DNA of 64,000 nucleotides from positions 1 to 64,000 of the forward strand of contig JADNYJ010000144.1 of NCBI GenBank assembly GCA_015501075.1. Direction: 5' to 3'. The translations under genes and the position numbers were made by a program. Positions 45,670-57,941 of this stretch are shown here, in pieces. The notes under the pieces were generated by a model. That model had not been told where the DNA came from, did not search any database, and saw only the letters and a list, made by a program, of their open reading frames with translations. This DNA is from Gymnopilus junonius (Eukaryota; Basidiomycota; Agaricomycetes; Agaricales; Galerinaceae). Position 1 is the first letter of the stretch. Every line of letters begins with the position of its first letter.

Positions 45670-48477
45670 TAGGGTTGCCGAAGTTCAGTTCTGAACTGAC
45701 AGTTCAAACCTGAACCGGCCGAACTGGACCGACAGTTCAGGTTCAGTTCTGTTGATAAGTTTAGGTAGTTTGTAGGTATGAAAAACGAAATAGATCGCTT
45801 TTATTGAACCCAACAAATATCCCTTGACTTGTGTAAGTTCTGGGGAGTGTAAGTATCAATGTCTTTTAATTAAGTTCGCTTTATGGGGTTTTACAATGGG
45901 TTGTAGGGGTTCTTTGGATAATGGATCGCTTTAATTGACTTCTGGCTTGGAAACTTTCTCTAAACTTGACTGATCTCTTCTTGAGATAAACTAGGCTCTG
46001 GCTATGCTTTTGAACTAAAAGACTTCGTACTTTTGTAGCTGAGTGACGCTCTGTCTACTCCCAACTACTCAACTAGGTCCTGACTTGAATAATAAGCCTT
46101 TGCTTAATCTATCTCTTATTTGAGCTCAATTCTAAGTTTGTCTGAAGCTTATCTCGCTTTTATATCAATCAATTGTCTTTCTATTATCTAGTTTAGAAGC
46201 CAGACGCTCGATTGTATTGCTACGACTCGAGGGTGCTGTCTGCTTGCTTTCTACACTAATTCTACTGGGTTTTTATACTATTTTACTGGGCATCTTGCTA
46301 AGCTAATTTGATAAGCGCTGTGTAATTAATTATCTCGTCATTAGTCCGATTCGGAGTGAGGGGAATTATGCCATTGGTTGGGCATATTCATCAAGTGCTG
46401 AATATTTATCTCATTGCCATATAAGGCATTTTATCGGATTAATATTCCTGCTGTTGCAATCGTGCAACTGCCGGTTCATTATAGCATCTTTAATATTTGT
46501 CTACCTCGCAGAGGATTTTGTCTACGTCCTCAGGGGCTTGCTAATGTGTCTAGGATAGGTGTATATTTATTAGTTCTATGAGGGAACGCGAGGGGACGAG
46601 CGTCCTTGCGTCGCGTCTTCATATTACCAAAAATAGCACCCGCTCCGACGTCGATCATTGTGGATTATTCCTTTTCCGGTTACATTCCTCCGGATGATAA
46701 AAATAGATTACACCGGCTTCGGGGTAATTGACTTGTTTGGGCTGTCGCTCCGCATGTCTATATCGGGTCAAAGGTCGTTCCCATTGTCTGTGCGTGTTTC
46801 CGCGCTCCCTTGGTAGTTATTTTAAATAAACTCGAGGCCCCTACTAGTGTGTAAGGACTGTAGTAATTCGCTTGTGTATCTTATAATAAATGATTAATGA
46901 TTACTAGGTGATCATAATCATTATATCTTTTGATATTAAGCTTTTAATGTTTAAATGTGGTTTTCTCGAGTATATTCGGGATGTTTAAGCTCGGGAAGGC
47001 TATCAACAACCTATATTAATTTATAGAGATGGTCGAAAATAATGGGGATGGCCTGTTTTCACACATAACCATGTAACAGTCTCATCACCATTCAGTCTGG
47101 CCGTGGGCTGAGTAGGTTCGGTTCTCAGTTCTCAAAATTTGAGATTTCTGAGAACCGGGTTCGAACCGGTTCGAACCGAACTTTTAGCCATGGATATTGC
47201 CAATTTTTGTAGCACCAAATGAAGCACGGAAAGTCGAAATATTGAGTGTTTTGCGAGTTGATGCCGCATTGATGTGATCCTAATTTGAGTCAGAGCTTAA
47301 AACGACCATCCATAGAACCTCTCACTCCATCACTACATCCACCTTCCATCCGTCACCCATCCACCTTTGTCTCCCTCTTTTCCTGTCACTCCACATTGTC
47401 CCTCCCTCAGATGAGGATGTGAGCTGGTACAGGCACATAAAGTACATCCAGAATGTGCTCGCATATCCATCGCAAGCACATTTTATCTTCCTATCCCTTT
47501 TCTGCCGAATTTACTGACCTTGCTTTTCTTTTCAGGTTGTTTTTGGCCAACCATTGAAGGATCGGGGGTGGAGATACAACAAGCAGGGACCCTTGAAGAG
47601 GGAGGCTGTCCACGTATGTCCACGTTCTTCTTTTTTTCACTTGAGAATGCACTAACAATGTCTTTTCTGTTTCATTTGACAGAAATGGCCATCTAGCTGG
47701 CCCGTCCTACCTCCCTCATTAACAAGAGCGAGTTGGAGGTAGAATCTGCTTGCACTGCCGCCGCTCTCGTCCCCACATCCACCACCACCTCCCTCGCATT
47801 GAAGAGTGAGCCAGAGGTGATGTGTCGGCCTCCCTCCTATGCTGCCGCCACCCTACCTCTCTGCTTTTTCACCTCACATGGCATTGAGCTCGGAGGATGG
47901 CCGCCCCCCTCCACCTTTTCGACTGCTGTTGGTCTGGCCCCACCACCCTCACCTTTGCTCAACCAGGTGAGCTCACATTCAACCATGGCACCCACCCAGG
48001 CCATTGCAACTGCACAGCATCATCGTGGACATGACCAGAAACCCACCGCGTTGGTGTAGGGGTCATTGCAACCCCACAATGTCTTTGGTCATTGTGGACA
48101 CTGCCACCACCCGCATCATTGTATCAAGTGCCCTTATGTCAATGCGGAACCCATTATGTCAGTGTAGGGGACATTGGGACCTCCACAACGTCATTGCAGT
48201 GGTGACCACTACCCAGTGACATTGTCTCGATTGCCCCCATCCTGTATATTTACTTCTTAGGCTGTTGTATTGACTTTTTAGACTAGAATATATACATTTT
48301 TCTTAAATCTTGCGGTTCACCAGTCCGAACTGCGAACTGGACAGAACCGAACTGGAAGAACTGGTTCTTGAAAGTTCAGTCCAGTTCCAGTTCAGTTCTG
48401 GCAAATTTTTAAAAGTTCAGTTCTCGGTTCTCGAAAATCTGTCGAGAACCGGACTGAACCGAACTTCGGCAACCCTA
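45670..48477 (+). mobile_element. hAT-like element copy 1, 2808 bases
   Basis: The termini are TAGGGTTGCCGAAGTTC on the left and, reverse-complemented, TAGGGTTGCCGAAGTTC on the right. They are related in pattern to the hAT ends at 39577. From about 47091 to the right end it is nearly identical, in reverse, to 55750-57136. Flanks are ATCTCTAG on the left and ATTCGGGA on the right, which do not match each other but match the reverse complements of the copy 2 flanks. It encodes no transposase; a Pro/Ser/Ala-rich frame at 47733-48059 is shared with copy 2 and unrecognised. Confidence 0.85.
45751..47090. mobile_element. about 1.34-kb insertion inside hAT copy 1
   Basis: Alignment with copy 2 breaks after TTCAGTTCTGTT (about 45753) and resumes at TTCAGTCTGG (47091). 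The inserted DNA is AT-rich and shows no long reading frame. It begins TGTTGATAAG if counted from 45750 and ends ATCACCA, so a solo LTR is possible. No matching direct repeat was found in the window and the target duplication is unclear. Confidence 0.5.
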
Positions 48478-50793
48478 ATTCGGGAGGTCACTCACTTTGT
48501 CAACACCAATAAGCTCTAAGTACAACGTAAGAGCATGTAAGTCAGAGATCTGGTCGTAAGGGAGCCAAGTTATGTCTCCTGCCCTCCAGCATATCTCAAA
48601 TATAGCCTCTCGGCCTGATCTGCTATGAGACAGTATTGCGTCAACTGCCCATTCACCATCGGCAGTTATTTCTGTCAGTAATTGAGATGCTAGACACCCG
48701 GGAAATAACCAGTCATCATTTGGTACATGTACGTGAAGCAATGATGCATGAAATACATCATGAATACCGCATCTCTTTAAGTCAGAGGGCAATTCTATCT
48801 GAAAAGAATGATTGCCAAAGTCTTTAATGATCTTGTAAGGGCCAATAAATTTGGGGATTAATTTACGAGCAAGTCCCTTCAGGAAGGTGATATTTTTAGT
48901 CGAGACATAAATGAGATCACCTTCTGTAAAAGGTTCGATCTGCCATTTTTGATTTGCATCACGAGTTTGCTTGACTCGAGCGGCGAGAATACTATCATGG
49001 GCTGCCATAATCGCAAGCTTTTTCTTAAGTGCAAAGTTTCTAATAGAAGGATATTCTTCTTTAGGTGCAGAGTCCCAAATCATAGCTCTAGGGAGTCTTC
49101 TGTTATTTAAGAAGAAAGGTGAGTATCCTGTACTCTCAGATCATGCAAAGTTAATTGCAAACTCAATACTAGGTAATTTAAACACCCAGTCATTCTGTTT
49201 ATTATTAACACACTGATGGAGCATCTGTGTGACCATTCGGTTAGCGCGCTCAGTGGACCCATCAGTTTGAGGATGATAAGCGCTTGACATTCGGAGGCGT
49301 GTTCCAAGTAATTTATGTAAGTGATTCCAGAATACACTCGTAAATAGAACGTCTCTATCACTTATGATATTACGAGGTAAGCCGTGAAGTCTAAATACTT
49401 CTGCAAACATTAACTCGGCAATCTGCCTTGCGTTATAATTAATTTGGCTTGGAATTAAATGAACCATTGTGGTAAGTAAGCAGATTATCACTGTAATGCA
49501 ATCATAAGTCCCATTACAATCACTTGACTCAGGAAGCGGTCCTATGAAGTCAATTGCAATTGATTCCCAAGGCTGTGTGGGAACTGGTAAGGGGTTTAAT
49601 AATCCATATGGCTTTTGATTATTTGGCTTGCTCATTCTGCAAGTAACACAGGTTTCACAGAACGCTTTAGTATCAGAGACCATGTCTTTCCACCAAACAT
49701 GGTCTCGAAGGTAAGCAAGTGTTTTACTCGGTCCTAGGTGTACAAGTAGGGAATGCACCTCAGAGATAACTATTTCTTGAGCACTTCGTCTATTAATTAG
49801 GACCTTAGGAACACATAGAAGGTTTTTTCTTCCTTCGTTAAGGTAAATAATTCCTTCAGTTACTTGAAAGTTTTTATAGTCTTTTGGTTTCTCCAGGATT
49901 TGTTTGAAGAACTTATCCTCAGAATATTTACTCTTAAATTCTTTAAGTAAGTCAATGCCTTCATTACTCGAAGATACGATATTGAGTAGACTATCATTGG
50001 TTGTACTCAGAAAGCTCACTTCTGGGACATAAGGTTCGTCTTCAGGTGAGTTTTCAACTGATTTTTCAATTATCAGATTAGTTGACTCTTCAACTATTGG
50101 ATTAGCTGTGTCCATAGTAGGCACTTCTTCAGGCATCTCTTTGTCAGCGGACACTTTTTTCGATTGACGTTTAGTGTCTTTCGTTTTTGGTGTGGTCTCC
50201 CCCCCTTCTATTCGTTTGCCATGGCGAATGGATGACTTAGCCATGGGTGCAGGTGCAGGCGGAGCTTTTTCCTTGGCTGCTGCAAGACGAGAGGATCGCT
50301 GAATAGATATGGCCATTGCCTCTGGACCTGTAATTACAGGGAGGTCTGAGATGGTGATGATCTTGTCATCATCAGTGACATCGTGGTAAGTGAATTTGCT
50401 TTGTGAGCGAACAGTTCCAGGTGAGTCATTGGAATAAATGCGGGACAACGCATCAGTGATGACATTTTCAGAACCTGGCATATACCTGACTTCAAAGTCA
50501 AAAACACCAATTTTTTCAATCCATCTGGCTTGATGGCCAGACAAGTTTTTCTGGTTCAGAAGGTAAATTAAACCTTTATGATCTGTAATCCAGAAAAAAT
50601 GAGCTCCCAACAGGAGTTCACGAAATCTCAGCATAGTTTCAACACCGGCAAGCATTTCTATTTCATGAACCGGGTAATTCTGCTGAGCAGAGTTCAATTT
50701 AGTGGAGTAAAATGCAGCAATTTTTGCAGTTTTCCACTCAGGTCCTTGGCTAATTAAGCCAGCAATACCTGTCTCACAACCATCCGTGACCAT
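48478..50793 (-). pseudogene. Gypsy RNase H and integrase region
   Basis: This is the pol C-terminal part inside the inverted block. RNase H: FYSTKLNSAQQNYPVHEIEM, ITDHKGLIYLLNQKNLSGHQ, RYMPGSENVITDALSR. Then the integrase zinc finger (H...H...CETCVTCRMS) and the catalytic core: AIDFIGPLPE, NIISDRDVLF and SAYHPQTDGSTERANR supply the D, D and E. The C-terminal IN domain reads FLKGLARKLIPKFIGPYKII and CGIHDVFHASLL, with an SH3-like fold and no clear chromodomain. One TGA at 49141-49143 interrupts INFA-SESTGYSPF, where CGA (Arg) is expected. The frame runs up to the hAT copy 1 junction (DKVSDLPN) and would continue in frame at 57201. Confidence 0.85.
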
Positions 50794-51760
50794 CCAAATA
50801 GGGTCTGCCCCAGGTAAGTAATTCAGAGCAACTCAACTATGATTGCGAGCATCATTTACTAACTGTTTTACCTCCTCGAAGGCTCTTTGCTCAGTATAAC
50901 CCCATTGAAAGGGAACGGTATCACCCGTCAGAGCACTAAGTACACCCATAGGTATATGGACATTAGGTACATCATCAGCTAAATATCCTATGGACCCCAG
51001 AAATCCACGTAGTAAATCCCTATTTGTAGGAGTTTTCCAGTTGACGACAGAGTCAACTTTGTTGGGATCCATCCAAATACCCTTATCATCAATAATGCGA
51101 CCTAAAAGGTGAATTTCCGGCTGCAAGATTTGAAGCTTTTTCATGCTAAGGTAAAGTCTTTCACATGCAAGAATATCCGTTACAATTTTGCAGTGCTCAA
51201 CATGTTCCTCCAGTGTATCTGAATAGATAACAATATCATCTAGGTACACATCCATCCACCTGCCAATATAAGCAGAGAATAGATGGTTCATTAGGGCCTG
51301 GTAAGTAGCAGGACCATTACAATCACCAAACTGACAATATTTCCATCAGGAGTTGTTACAGCAGAGCGGTCGACATGTTCGTCAATTATGCGTATCTGCT
51401 CAAACACCCCCTTCTGGTCCCAAACGGACCAAAAAGGTTTACTAGATGCCCTCCTGCACATGCCATCAATGTCTGGCAGAGGCGATGCTAATTTAACAGT
51501 ATTTTTATTCCATTCTCGCATATCAACAATAGTATTAATGCCAGGTGGACTTCCATCCTTACTTGGTTTAGCAATGAAAATCATTGGAACCGTGTTAACC
51601 ACCGAAGTTAGGTGCCAATGGCCCATTCGTAGGTATGCGTCACACTTTTCTTGCCACTGAGGCCTCAGCGCTTCAGGGCAATGAGACGCCCTGCAAGGAT
51701 AAGCCTTGGTCTCATCAATCAAGGGTATTTGATGATTAATTGCTCATAGCAGAGGTAATT
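50794..51760 (-). pseudogene. Gypsy reverse transcriptase region
   Basis: From the N-terminus: PLIDETKAYPCRASHCPEAL, GHWHLTSVVNTVPMIFIAKP, VDMREWNKNTVKLASPLPDI, FWSVWDQKGVFEQIRI. Then a one-base shift near 51340, and ALMNHLFSAYIGRWMDVYLD with the YxDD catalytic box (VYLDDIVIYSD), followed by the thumb/connection LLGRIIDDKGIWMDPNKVDS. Stops include a TGA before VALNYLPGADPIWMV and another before AINHQIPLIDE, both at expected CGA codons. This is Ty3/Gypsy-type RT, encoded on the minus strand because of the inversion. Confidence 0.85.
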
Positions 51761-51941
51761 CCATTTCCCAAATGTCTTTGCACAACAGCTCAGTATATTT
51801 TTGAAGCTCCTTCCGAGCAGCTTCTATGCTGTCTTCTATATCCACAGAGTGGGCAACTCGACGAGTGTCAACCCCAGTTTTAATAGGTAAGGAAACATCA
51901 CTTCCTACTATGACTCAGGCAGGGTTTAACCCAATACAGAC

Positions 51942-52334
51942 TCAGTGCTGCCAAATCCACGGTGTACCCAGGATCAAGTCATAGTTTGACAGATTAATGA
52001 TGTCAAAGGTACGTCTTTTGTCTATACCTTGATACTGAAAGTTACAGGTCGTCTGAGCATTTATCCGTGAACGAGAGCCCTGTACTGCCAATTGCAAGGT
52101 AAGTGGCTCTTTTAAATTATTCTGAGGAACCTTAAGCTGATCTGCCAAAGTGGTAGACATAAAATCACCCAAGGATCCTGAATCTATCAAGGCACGAGCA
52201 GGATTGCCATTAATATTCACCTTGACAATCAAGGGTTTCGGCAAGATATGACTTTTATCTTTTACAGATGCTGCATTCTGCTGAATAGTGGCATAATTAT
52301 TTCTGTTAATCTGAGTGGCAAACAGCTCGATCAC
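51942..52334 (-). pseudogene. Gypsy aspartic protease region
   Basis: The frame contains LIVKVNINGNPARALIDSGS, the D-S-G active-site motif of a retropepsin, preceded by the usual two hydrophobic strands, and YDLILGTPWIWQH, the second conserved strand and flap region (ILGxPW). It lies in the same frame as the RT region, as expected for a gag-pol polyprotein. Confidence 0.8.
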
Positions 52335-52427
52335 AGGATGGCATTTATGCGGAAGCAGAAATTCATTTGCGAAAGGTAAGTGGATGAATGTCGAAATTAT
52401 TTCTTCGCTAACATATTCACTTTTTTT

Positions 52428-53588
52428 TCATTCAGGATTAAACCATTTGTCTAGGCAGTCCTCATACCAGTCTCGAAGCTCAAAGTCTGGGTCTTCAAGG
52501 GCGCTTAAGTCAATTTCCACACTCCATGAGTGCAATGCATCATGAATTAGTACCTTCTGGGTACCTGGCTTAATTTTCTCAACAGAAAATCGGTTTATAT
52601 CTTCACCATCATCATAGGCTGGTAAGATAAATTTTAAACATTTTTCATCATAGGTATATGGAGCACCAGCTTCCAGATGGAGCTCAGTAGCTGCATGCAT
52701 AGCATCGTCAAAAGTGGTAATCTTGAAAGTTCTTCCTTCTAGCCAATCTTCAGCCACTAATTCTGGGGATTCTTCACCAGCAAATTGGGCCATTTGGTAT
52801 GCGTACCAAAGCCCAATAGAGAAATCAGGATTTCTAACTCAGTCAATATGAAGCCAAGTCTCCAATTCTCAGACACTATCATAGATACAAAGTATGTCAT
52901 TATCTTTACTTCGTCCCACCTCAAAGCGGTGGTGAAAATGATCTAACCAAGGTATTCGTGCCCCAGTGTCATCTGCAGGGTATGGTTGACAGCGTGTAAG
53001 TACCCTCACTGCATGCTCCGCGTAAATATCACCCATTTGCCAGGAGCAGTCATCAGGCTTGGGCGACACATCATCTACCAAGGTGAACACTTTATTCTTG
53101 TGATTTTTTATTTCACACTGAGTAAACATGTGTGGACTATTCGAACAGTGGCAGCAGGCAGCGCATTCATGCGGGGATGCATCTGTGACATCTGTGTCTG
53201 TGACACTACTATTGTCAGAGTCAGACCAGTCCGACTCATCCTCAGTGCTAAGCTCAGGGTTTTCATCATATTCCGACTCAGTATCACTCACAGCCTGTAA
53301 GTCAGGCATTTTCTCAGACTCAGAGCAAAGTTCATACTCAGATTCTGGGTCAAGATCCTCATCTAGATCCCACTCGCTGGCAGTGACACTACACATGTCA
53401 CTTTTGGAGTCACTAATGGATTCCAAATTGGGTGGTACATCTTCTGAACAAGAAGATGTCAACTCACTTAGTGGGTGACCATAGATCTGTGAGGCTCGAT
53501 ACTGAGCTTGTAGGCTACAAGTTTCATCGTAGATAGGCTGTATTACCCTTCTGTACCAACTTACTAAGTCGAAGTCAGGACTTTTCAA
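52428..53588 (-). pseudogene. acidic linker between gag and protease
   Basis: Two open stretches (52428-52793 and 52869-53588), separated by stops, encode a Ser/Asp/Glu-rich region (ESEYDENPELSTEDESDWSD) and a folded-looking part (FAGEESPELVAEDWLEGRTF, YEDCLDKWFNPE). A Cys/His group (HECAACCHCSNSPH) lies inside. Function is unknown; similar linkers of low conservation separate gag and protease in other basidiomycete Gypsy elements. Confidence 0.5.
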
Positions 53589-53855
53589 TAGTAAATTATT
53601 GATCTCAACTCGGATTTCAAGGTTGGCGTCTTCTATGACCTAAGTCGAAGACCCGTGGTCCTTGAGATGAACATAGAAGTGACCATCAGAGTCAAATGCT
53701 TCTGTTAAATTAGGATAATGGGTATTAATTCCATCTGTGAGCAGATTAGTTGCCACAATAGATAGAGGATCACCGATCCCACAACCTATATTTTTGGTAA
53801 AAGGTAATTTCCTCACCTTGCAGAGCTGCTTAGTATACCAATTTACAATGTCAAA

Positions 53856-55749
53856 TCAATGATTTTCAATGCTTGCCATTGGTAGAGGAAATTCCAATTT
53901 TGCACCAAGGTCCTTGACTATATAGTAAGGTCTGGCAGAATTAACATATTCTAGAACAAATCGCAGCCTGGGCACGAAAGTGTCCATTGGCTCATCTCCA
54001 GGGTAGGGTACCTGTTGCTCTAACAGATCTTCGATTACCATAAGGTAGCAATCACCTATGCTAGATCGGGGTAGCATGTAAGGCAGTTTTTTCCAGGAGG
54101 GTGTGATGTACCCAGATTCTGGTTCTTCATTTTCAAAGAAGATAGCACCCAAAGGTAAGCTATCTAAGACTTCTATGGGCTGGTCATCACTAGTTTCACT
54201 GGATTCATACTCAATGTTATTATTGGATAATCCCGGAGGTTTGGAGTTACCACCCTTAACCATATTTTTGGTAGGACAATTCCTCGAGAGGTGACCTGGT
54301 TCTCTGCAGCCGAAGCACAGTCCCTGTGCTAGCCTCTCATTTTTCTCTTTATCTGAGAGTCTTGGAGTGCTCCGCTGCTCGGTTTTCACATAGTCACGTC
54401 CCTGGTGAGCCCTATCATTATTCAGGTGGCTACCATTCTGTTGGTGATACTTTCTATTTTTATTAAAAGAATTATGTGGTAGTCCAGATCTGCTGGGTCC
54501 GCTACTAGAGAATCGAGATCTATTCTCGTTCTCACAACTCTTTGAATTATTTGAGTTCACTTTTGAGTTTCTATCTCGGTGGGGTGCATTGGAGTTATGC
54601 CCTCCATTCTGAGACAGATCTCCATGATTTAATAAAACTGTACCTTCACGGCGTTCATTATTTTTGCCATCACTGCATGAGACTTCAATTATGAGAGCCT
54701 TGGATAAAACTTCATCCCAGGTAGAGACCTCGGGATTTAATTCATAGCACCAAAGTGCCTCATGAAGACTTTGGTGAAGGCCATACCAAAATTTAATGAC
54801 CTTCTCATGCTTGTCTTTAATGCCAATTATTTCAAACAGTTGTTCCATTTCGTGAGCATATTGCTCAACTGTCTTACTATTTTGGTTAGCAGTGATTGAG
54901 TTTCTGATGCATCTGCATGCGATAATTCACTGGGAAACAATAATTGAATATTCCAGCGAGGAAGTCTTTTAAAGACCATTTCTTTTCCTTGCTAGCAACC
55001 TTGAGGTTGTAAAATTTGTATGCTTTTCCATCTAAGAAATGAGATAATACAATTATATGATCCCTTTTGGGAAGTCTCTTCGTGTAGTAGGTGGCTTCTT
55101 GAAGAAATCATTGGTAATCAGCTAATACAGGCTGACCATTATACTTAAATGGCTTAAAGTTACTTTTAGAGTCAAGTTTGTCATTATCACGATGGCTCTT
55201 TGACTTCTTTTTCTTTTTCGACTTTTTACTCGAAGAACTACTAGACGTTGAGTCACTACTTGACTCATCACTACTAGAGTTTGAGCTCGAAGATGATGAC
55301 GAAGATTCAGAGTTAGAGGACTCTGAATCTGATTCACTCTCAGAGCTCGAGGAAGACTCAGAGGGGTCCGTGCACTTGACGGAGACCTGTTGCTTAGGTG
55401 AGTCCACCCTTTCGGCTTCCTTAAGAGCCACTCCAAGAACACTCTTTGGGTAAATTTGAGCCGTAAGTCTCACTGTATCAGGTAAGACTTTACTTTTCAA
55501 GGTTGAATTCTTGGGATTGGCTGATCGATGATTGGCGCTTGATCCTTTAGCGGGTTGCTGTACTGCAGTGATATTTTTAGATTTATCACCGGAGCATTTC
55601 TTATTATGCTTGCTGTTTTGGAATGACACCAATGCCGCCTTCTGCAATTCAATATCAGCATCTATGCCCTTCAAGTCTAGGGTGCCAAATTCTCTGGGGT
55701 CTATCCCCTTTCCTTTGGGCTTGGATGGGCCCTCTGCTTTGCTAGAGAT
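53856..55749 (-). pseudogene. Gypsy gag with CCHC zinc knuckle
   Basis: This continues the gag begun at 45099. From 55749: SKAEGPSKPKGKGIDPREFG, then a Ser/Glu-rich tract and Lys cluster (about 55370-55170), and the capsid-like helical domain FLQEATYYTKRLPKRDHIIV ... WSLKDFLAGIFNYCFPVNYR ... VEQYAHEMEQLFEIIGIKDK. The zinc knuckle CFGCREPGHLSRNC (about 54275-54320) has the C-x2-C-x4-H-x4-C spacing of nucleocapsid domains. Damage: a TGA at 55108-55110 replaces the expected Trp after ADYQ, and there is a one-base shift near 54930. Confidence 0.75.
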
Positions 55750-57200
55750 TAGGGTTGCTGAAGTTCGGTTCAGTCCGGTTCTCGACAGATTTTCGAGAAC
55801 CGAGAACCGAACTTTTAAAAATTTGCCAGAACTGAACTGGAACTGGACTGAACTTTCAAGAACCAGTTCTTCCAGTTCGGTTCTGTCCAGTTCACAGTTC
55901 GGACTGGTGAACCGCAAGATTTAAGAAAAAATGTATATATTCTAGTCTAAAAAGTCAATACAACAGCCTAAGAAGTAAATATACAGGATGGGGGCAATCG
56001 AGACAATGTCACTGGGTAGTGGTCACCACTGCAATGACGTTGTGGAGGTCCCAATGTCCCCTACACTGACATAATGGGTTCCGCATTGACATAAGGGCAC
56101 TTGATACAATGATGCGGGGTGGTGGCAGTGTCCACAATGACCAAAGACATTGTGGGGTTGCAATGACCCCTACACCAACGCGGTGGGTTTCTGGTCATGT
56201 CCACGATGATGCTGTGCAGTTGCAATGGCCTGGGTGGGTGCCATGGTTGAATGTGAGCTCACCTGGTTGAGCAAAGGTGAGGGTGGTGGGGCCAGACCAA
56301 CAGCAGTCGAAAAGGTGGAGGGGGCGGCCATCCTCCGAGCTCAATGCCATGTGAGGTGAAAAAGCAGAGAGGTAGGGTGGCGGCAGCATAGGAGGGAGGC
56401 CGACACATCACCTCTGGCTCACTCTTCAATGCGAGGGAGGTGGTGGTGGATGTGGGGACGAGAGCGGCGGCAGTGCAAGCAGATTCTACCTCCAACTCGC
56501 TCTTGTTAATGAGGGAGGTAGGACGGGCCAGCTAGATGGCCATTTCTGTCAAATGAAACAGAAAAGACATTGTTAGTGCATTCTCAAGTGAAAAAAAGAA
56601 GAACGTGGACATACGTGGACAGCCTCCCTCTTCAAGGGTCCCTGCTTGTTGTATCTCCACCCCCCGATCCTTCAATGGTTGGCCAAAAACAACCTGAAAA
56701 GAAAAGCAAGGTCAGTAAATTCGGCAGAAAAGGGATAGGAAGATAAAATGTGCTTGCGATGGATATGCGAGCACATTCTGGATGTACTTTATGTGCCTGT
56801 ACCAGCTCACATCCTCATCTGAGGGAGGGACAATGTGGAGTGACAGGAAAAGAGGGAGACAAAGGTGGATGGGTGACGGATGGAAGGTGGATGTAGTGAT
56901 GGAGTGAGAGGTTCTATGGATGGTCGTTTTAAGCTCTGACTCAAATTAGGATCACATCAATGCGGCATCAACTCGCAAAACACTCAATATTTCGACTTTC
57001 CGTGCTTCATTTGGTGCTACAAAAATTGCAATATCCATGGCTAAAAGTTCGGTTCGAACCGGTTCGAACCCGGTTCTCAGAAATCTCAAATTTTGAGAAC
57101 TGAGAACCGAACCTACTCAGCCCACGGCCAGACTGAACGGAACTGAACCTGAACTGTCGGTCCAGTTCGGCCGGTTCAGAACTGAACTTCGGCAACCCTA
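55750..57200 (-). mobile_element. hAT-like element copy 2, 1451 bases
   Basis: The ends are TAGGGTTGCTGAAGTTC and, reverse-complemented on the right, TAGGGTTGCCGAAGTTC. It is an inverted, nearly identical copy of hAT copy 1 without the 1.34-kb insertion. Flanks are CTAGAGAT on the left and TCCCGAAT on the right. The shared Pro/Ser-rich frame lies at about 56195-56495 on the minus strand and is shorter here because of small indels. No transposase is present. Confidence 0.85.
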
Positions 57201-57292
57201 TCCCGAATGGGAAGGGAAAACCACCTACTGATGATCCTCAGGTATTTTTGGGATCTCTACTCTTCTTAGAAGACGACTTTAATTTTCATTAA
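57201..57292 (+). pseudogene. last codons of Gypsy pol
   Basis: The plus-strand frame NGKGKPPTDDPQVFLGSLLF, then LEDDFNFH and TAA at 57290-57292. It joins in frame to the minus-strand pol end (VDKVSDLPN at 48478) if the intervening segment is turned round and one copy of TCCCGAAT is counted. Confidence 0.65.
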
Positions 57293-57941
57293 GCCTTAAA
57301 CCTTAAGTACTGGTCTTATTTAAGATTTGTATCTAAGGCCTTATTAAGGCTTACATAAGGGTTGGTATGCATTCATGTGCACGGTTCATATTATTGTTGA
57401 CAATGCCAAATTCTGCTCTCTACCTTACCACCCAGTCCTGCTGAAGCATGCTTCCTGGCTGTGCATAATGATAATGCTGATGGTACAGCAGGACAGGGCA
57501 AACTAGTACCTATAGACCCTAGTATTCATCACCCGACCCCTCCAGCTCACCATCATCGGGAATTCTTTCCTCATCAGCCTCCTTGTTGGCAAGTAGCTCC
57601 ATCAACCTGGCCTCTTCTGTGTAAGCAGTTCATCTATGATCCCAGATGGGATGCCTTTTCCTCCTAGTAGTGAGAGTTGAATAAAATTTTGATTTATCAC
57701 ACCCAAGATCAGCTTTGATCACCGGCGCACTGCTCCATCACATAATATATTATTAGTCATACTTTCTAAGGCTTAACTAAGGGTTAGAATGACCTCAATG
57801 TGATACTAAGCCTTAGTCTTAACATCGATTTAAGTCTTAAACCTTATTAAGGGCTAACCCTTAGTTACAACACTGGACTTTATTCCTTCTATTCCCTCCC
57901 CACACTCGTCATCACTCCTTTTCCTACCTCATTCTATCACC
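57293..57941. repeat. TTAAGGCTTA-rich stretch
   Basis: Copies of AAGCCTTA and its complement cluster at 57285-57375 and 57765-57875, flanking about 390 bases of unique sequence. The layout suggests subterminal repeats of a small nested element, but the termini do not pair well enough to fix its ends. The frame at 57461-57667 is unrecognised. Confidence 0.35.

Noticed and set aside
48310..48519. Short frames rich in GAACTGGA motifs and the antisense equivalent at 55850-55917
   Set aside because: They are readings of the hAT subterminal repeats; the apparent fusion of this sequence to gag at 55917 is an artefact of the insertion.
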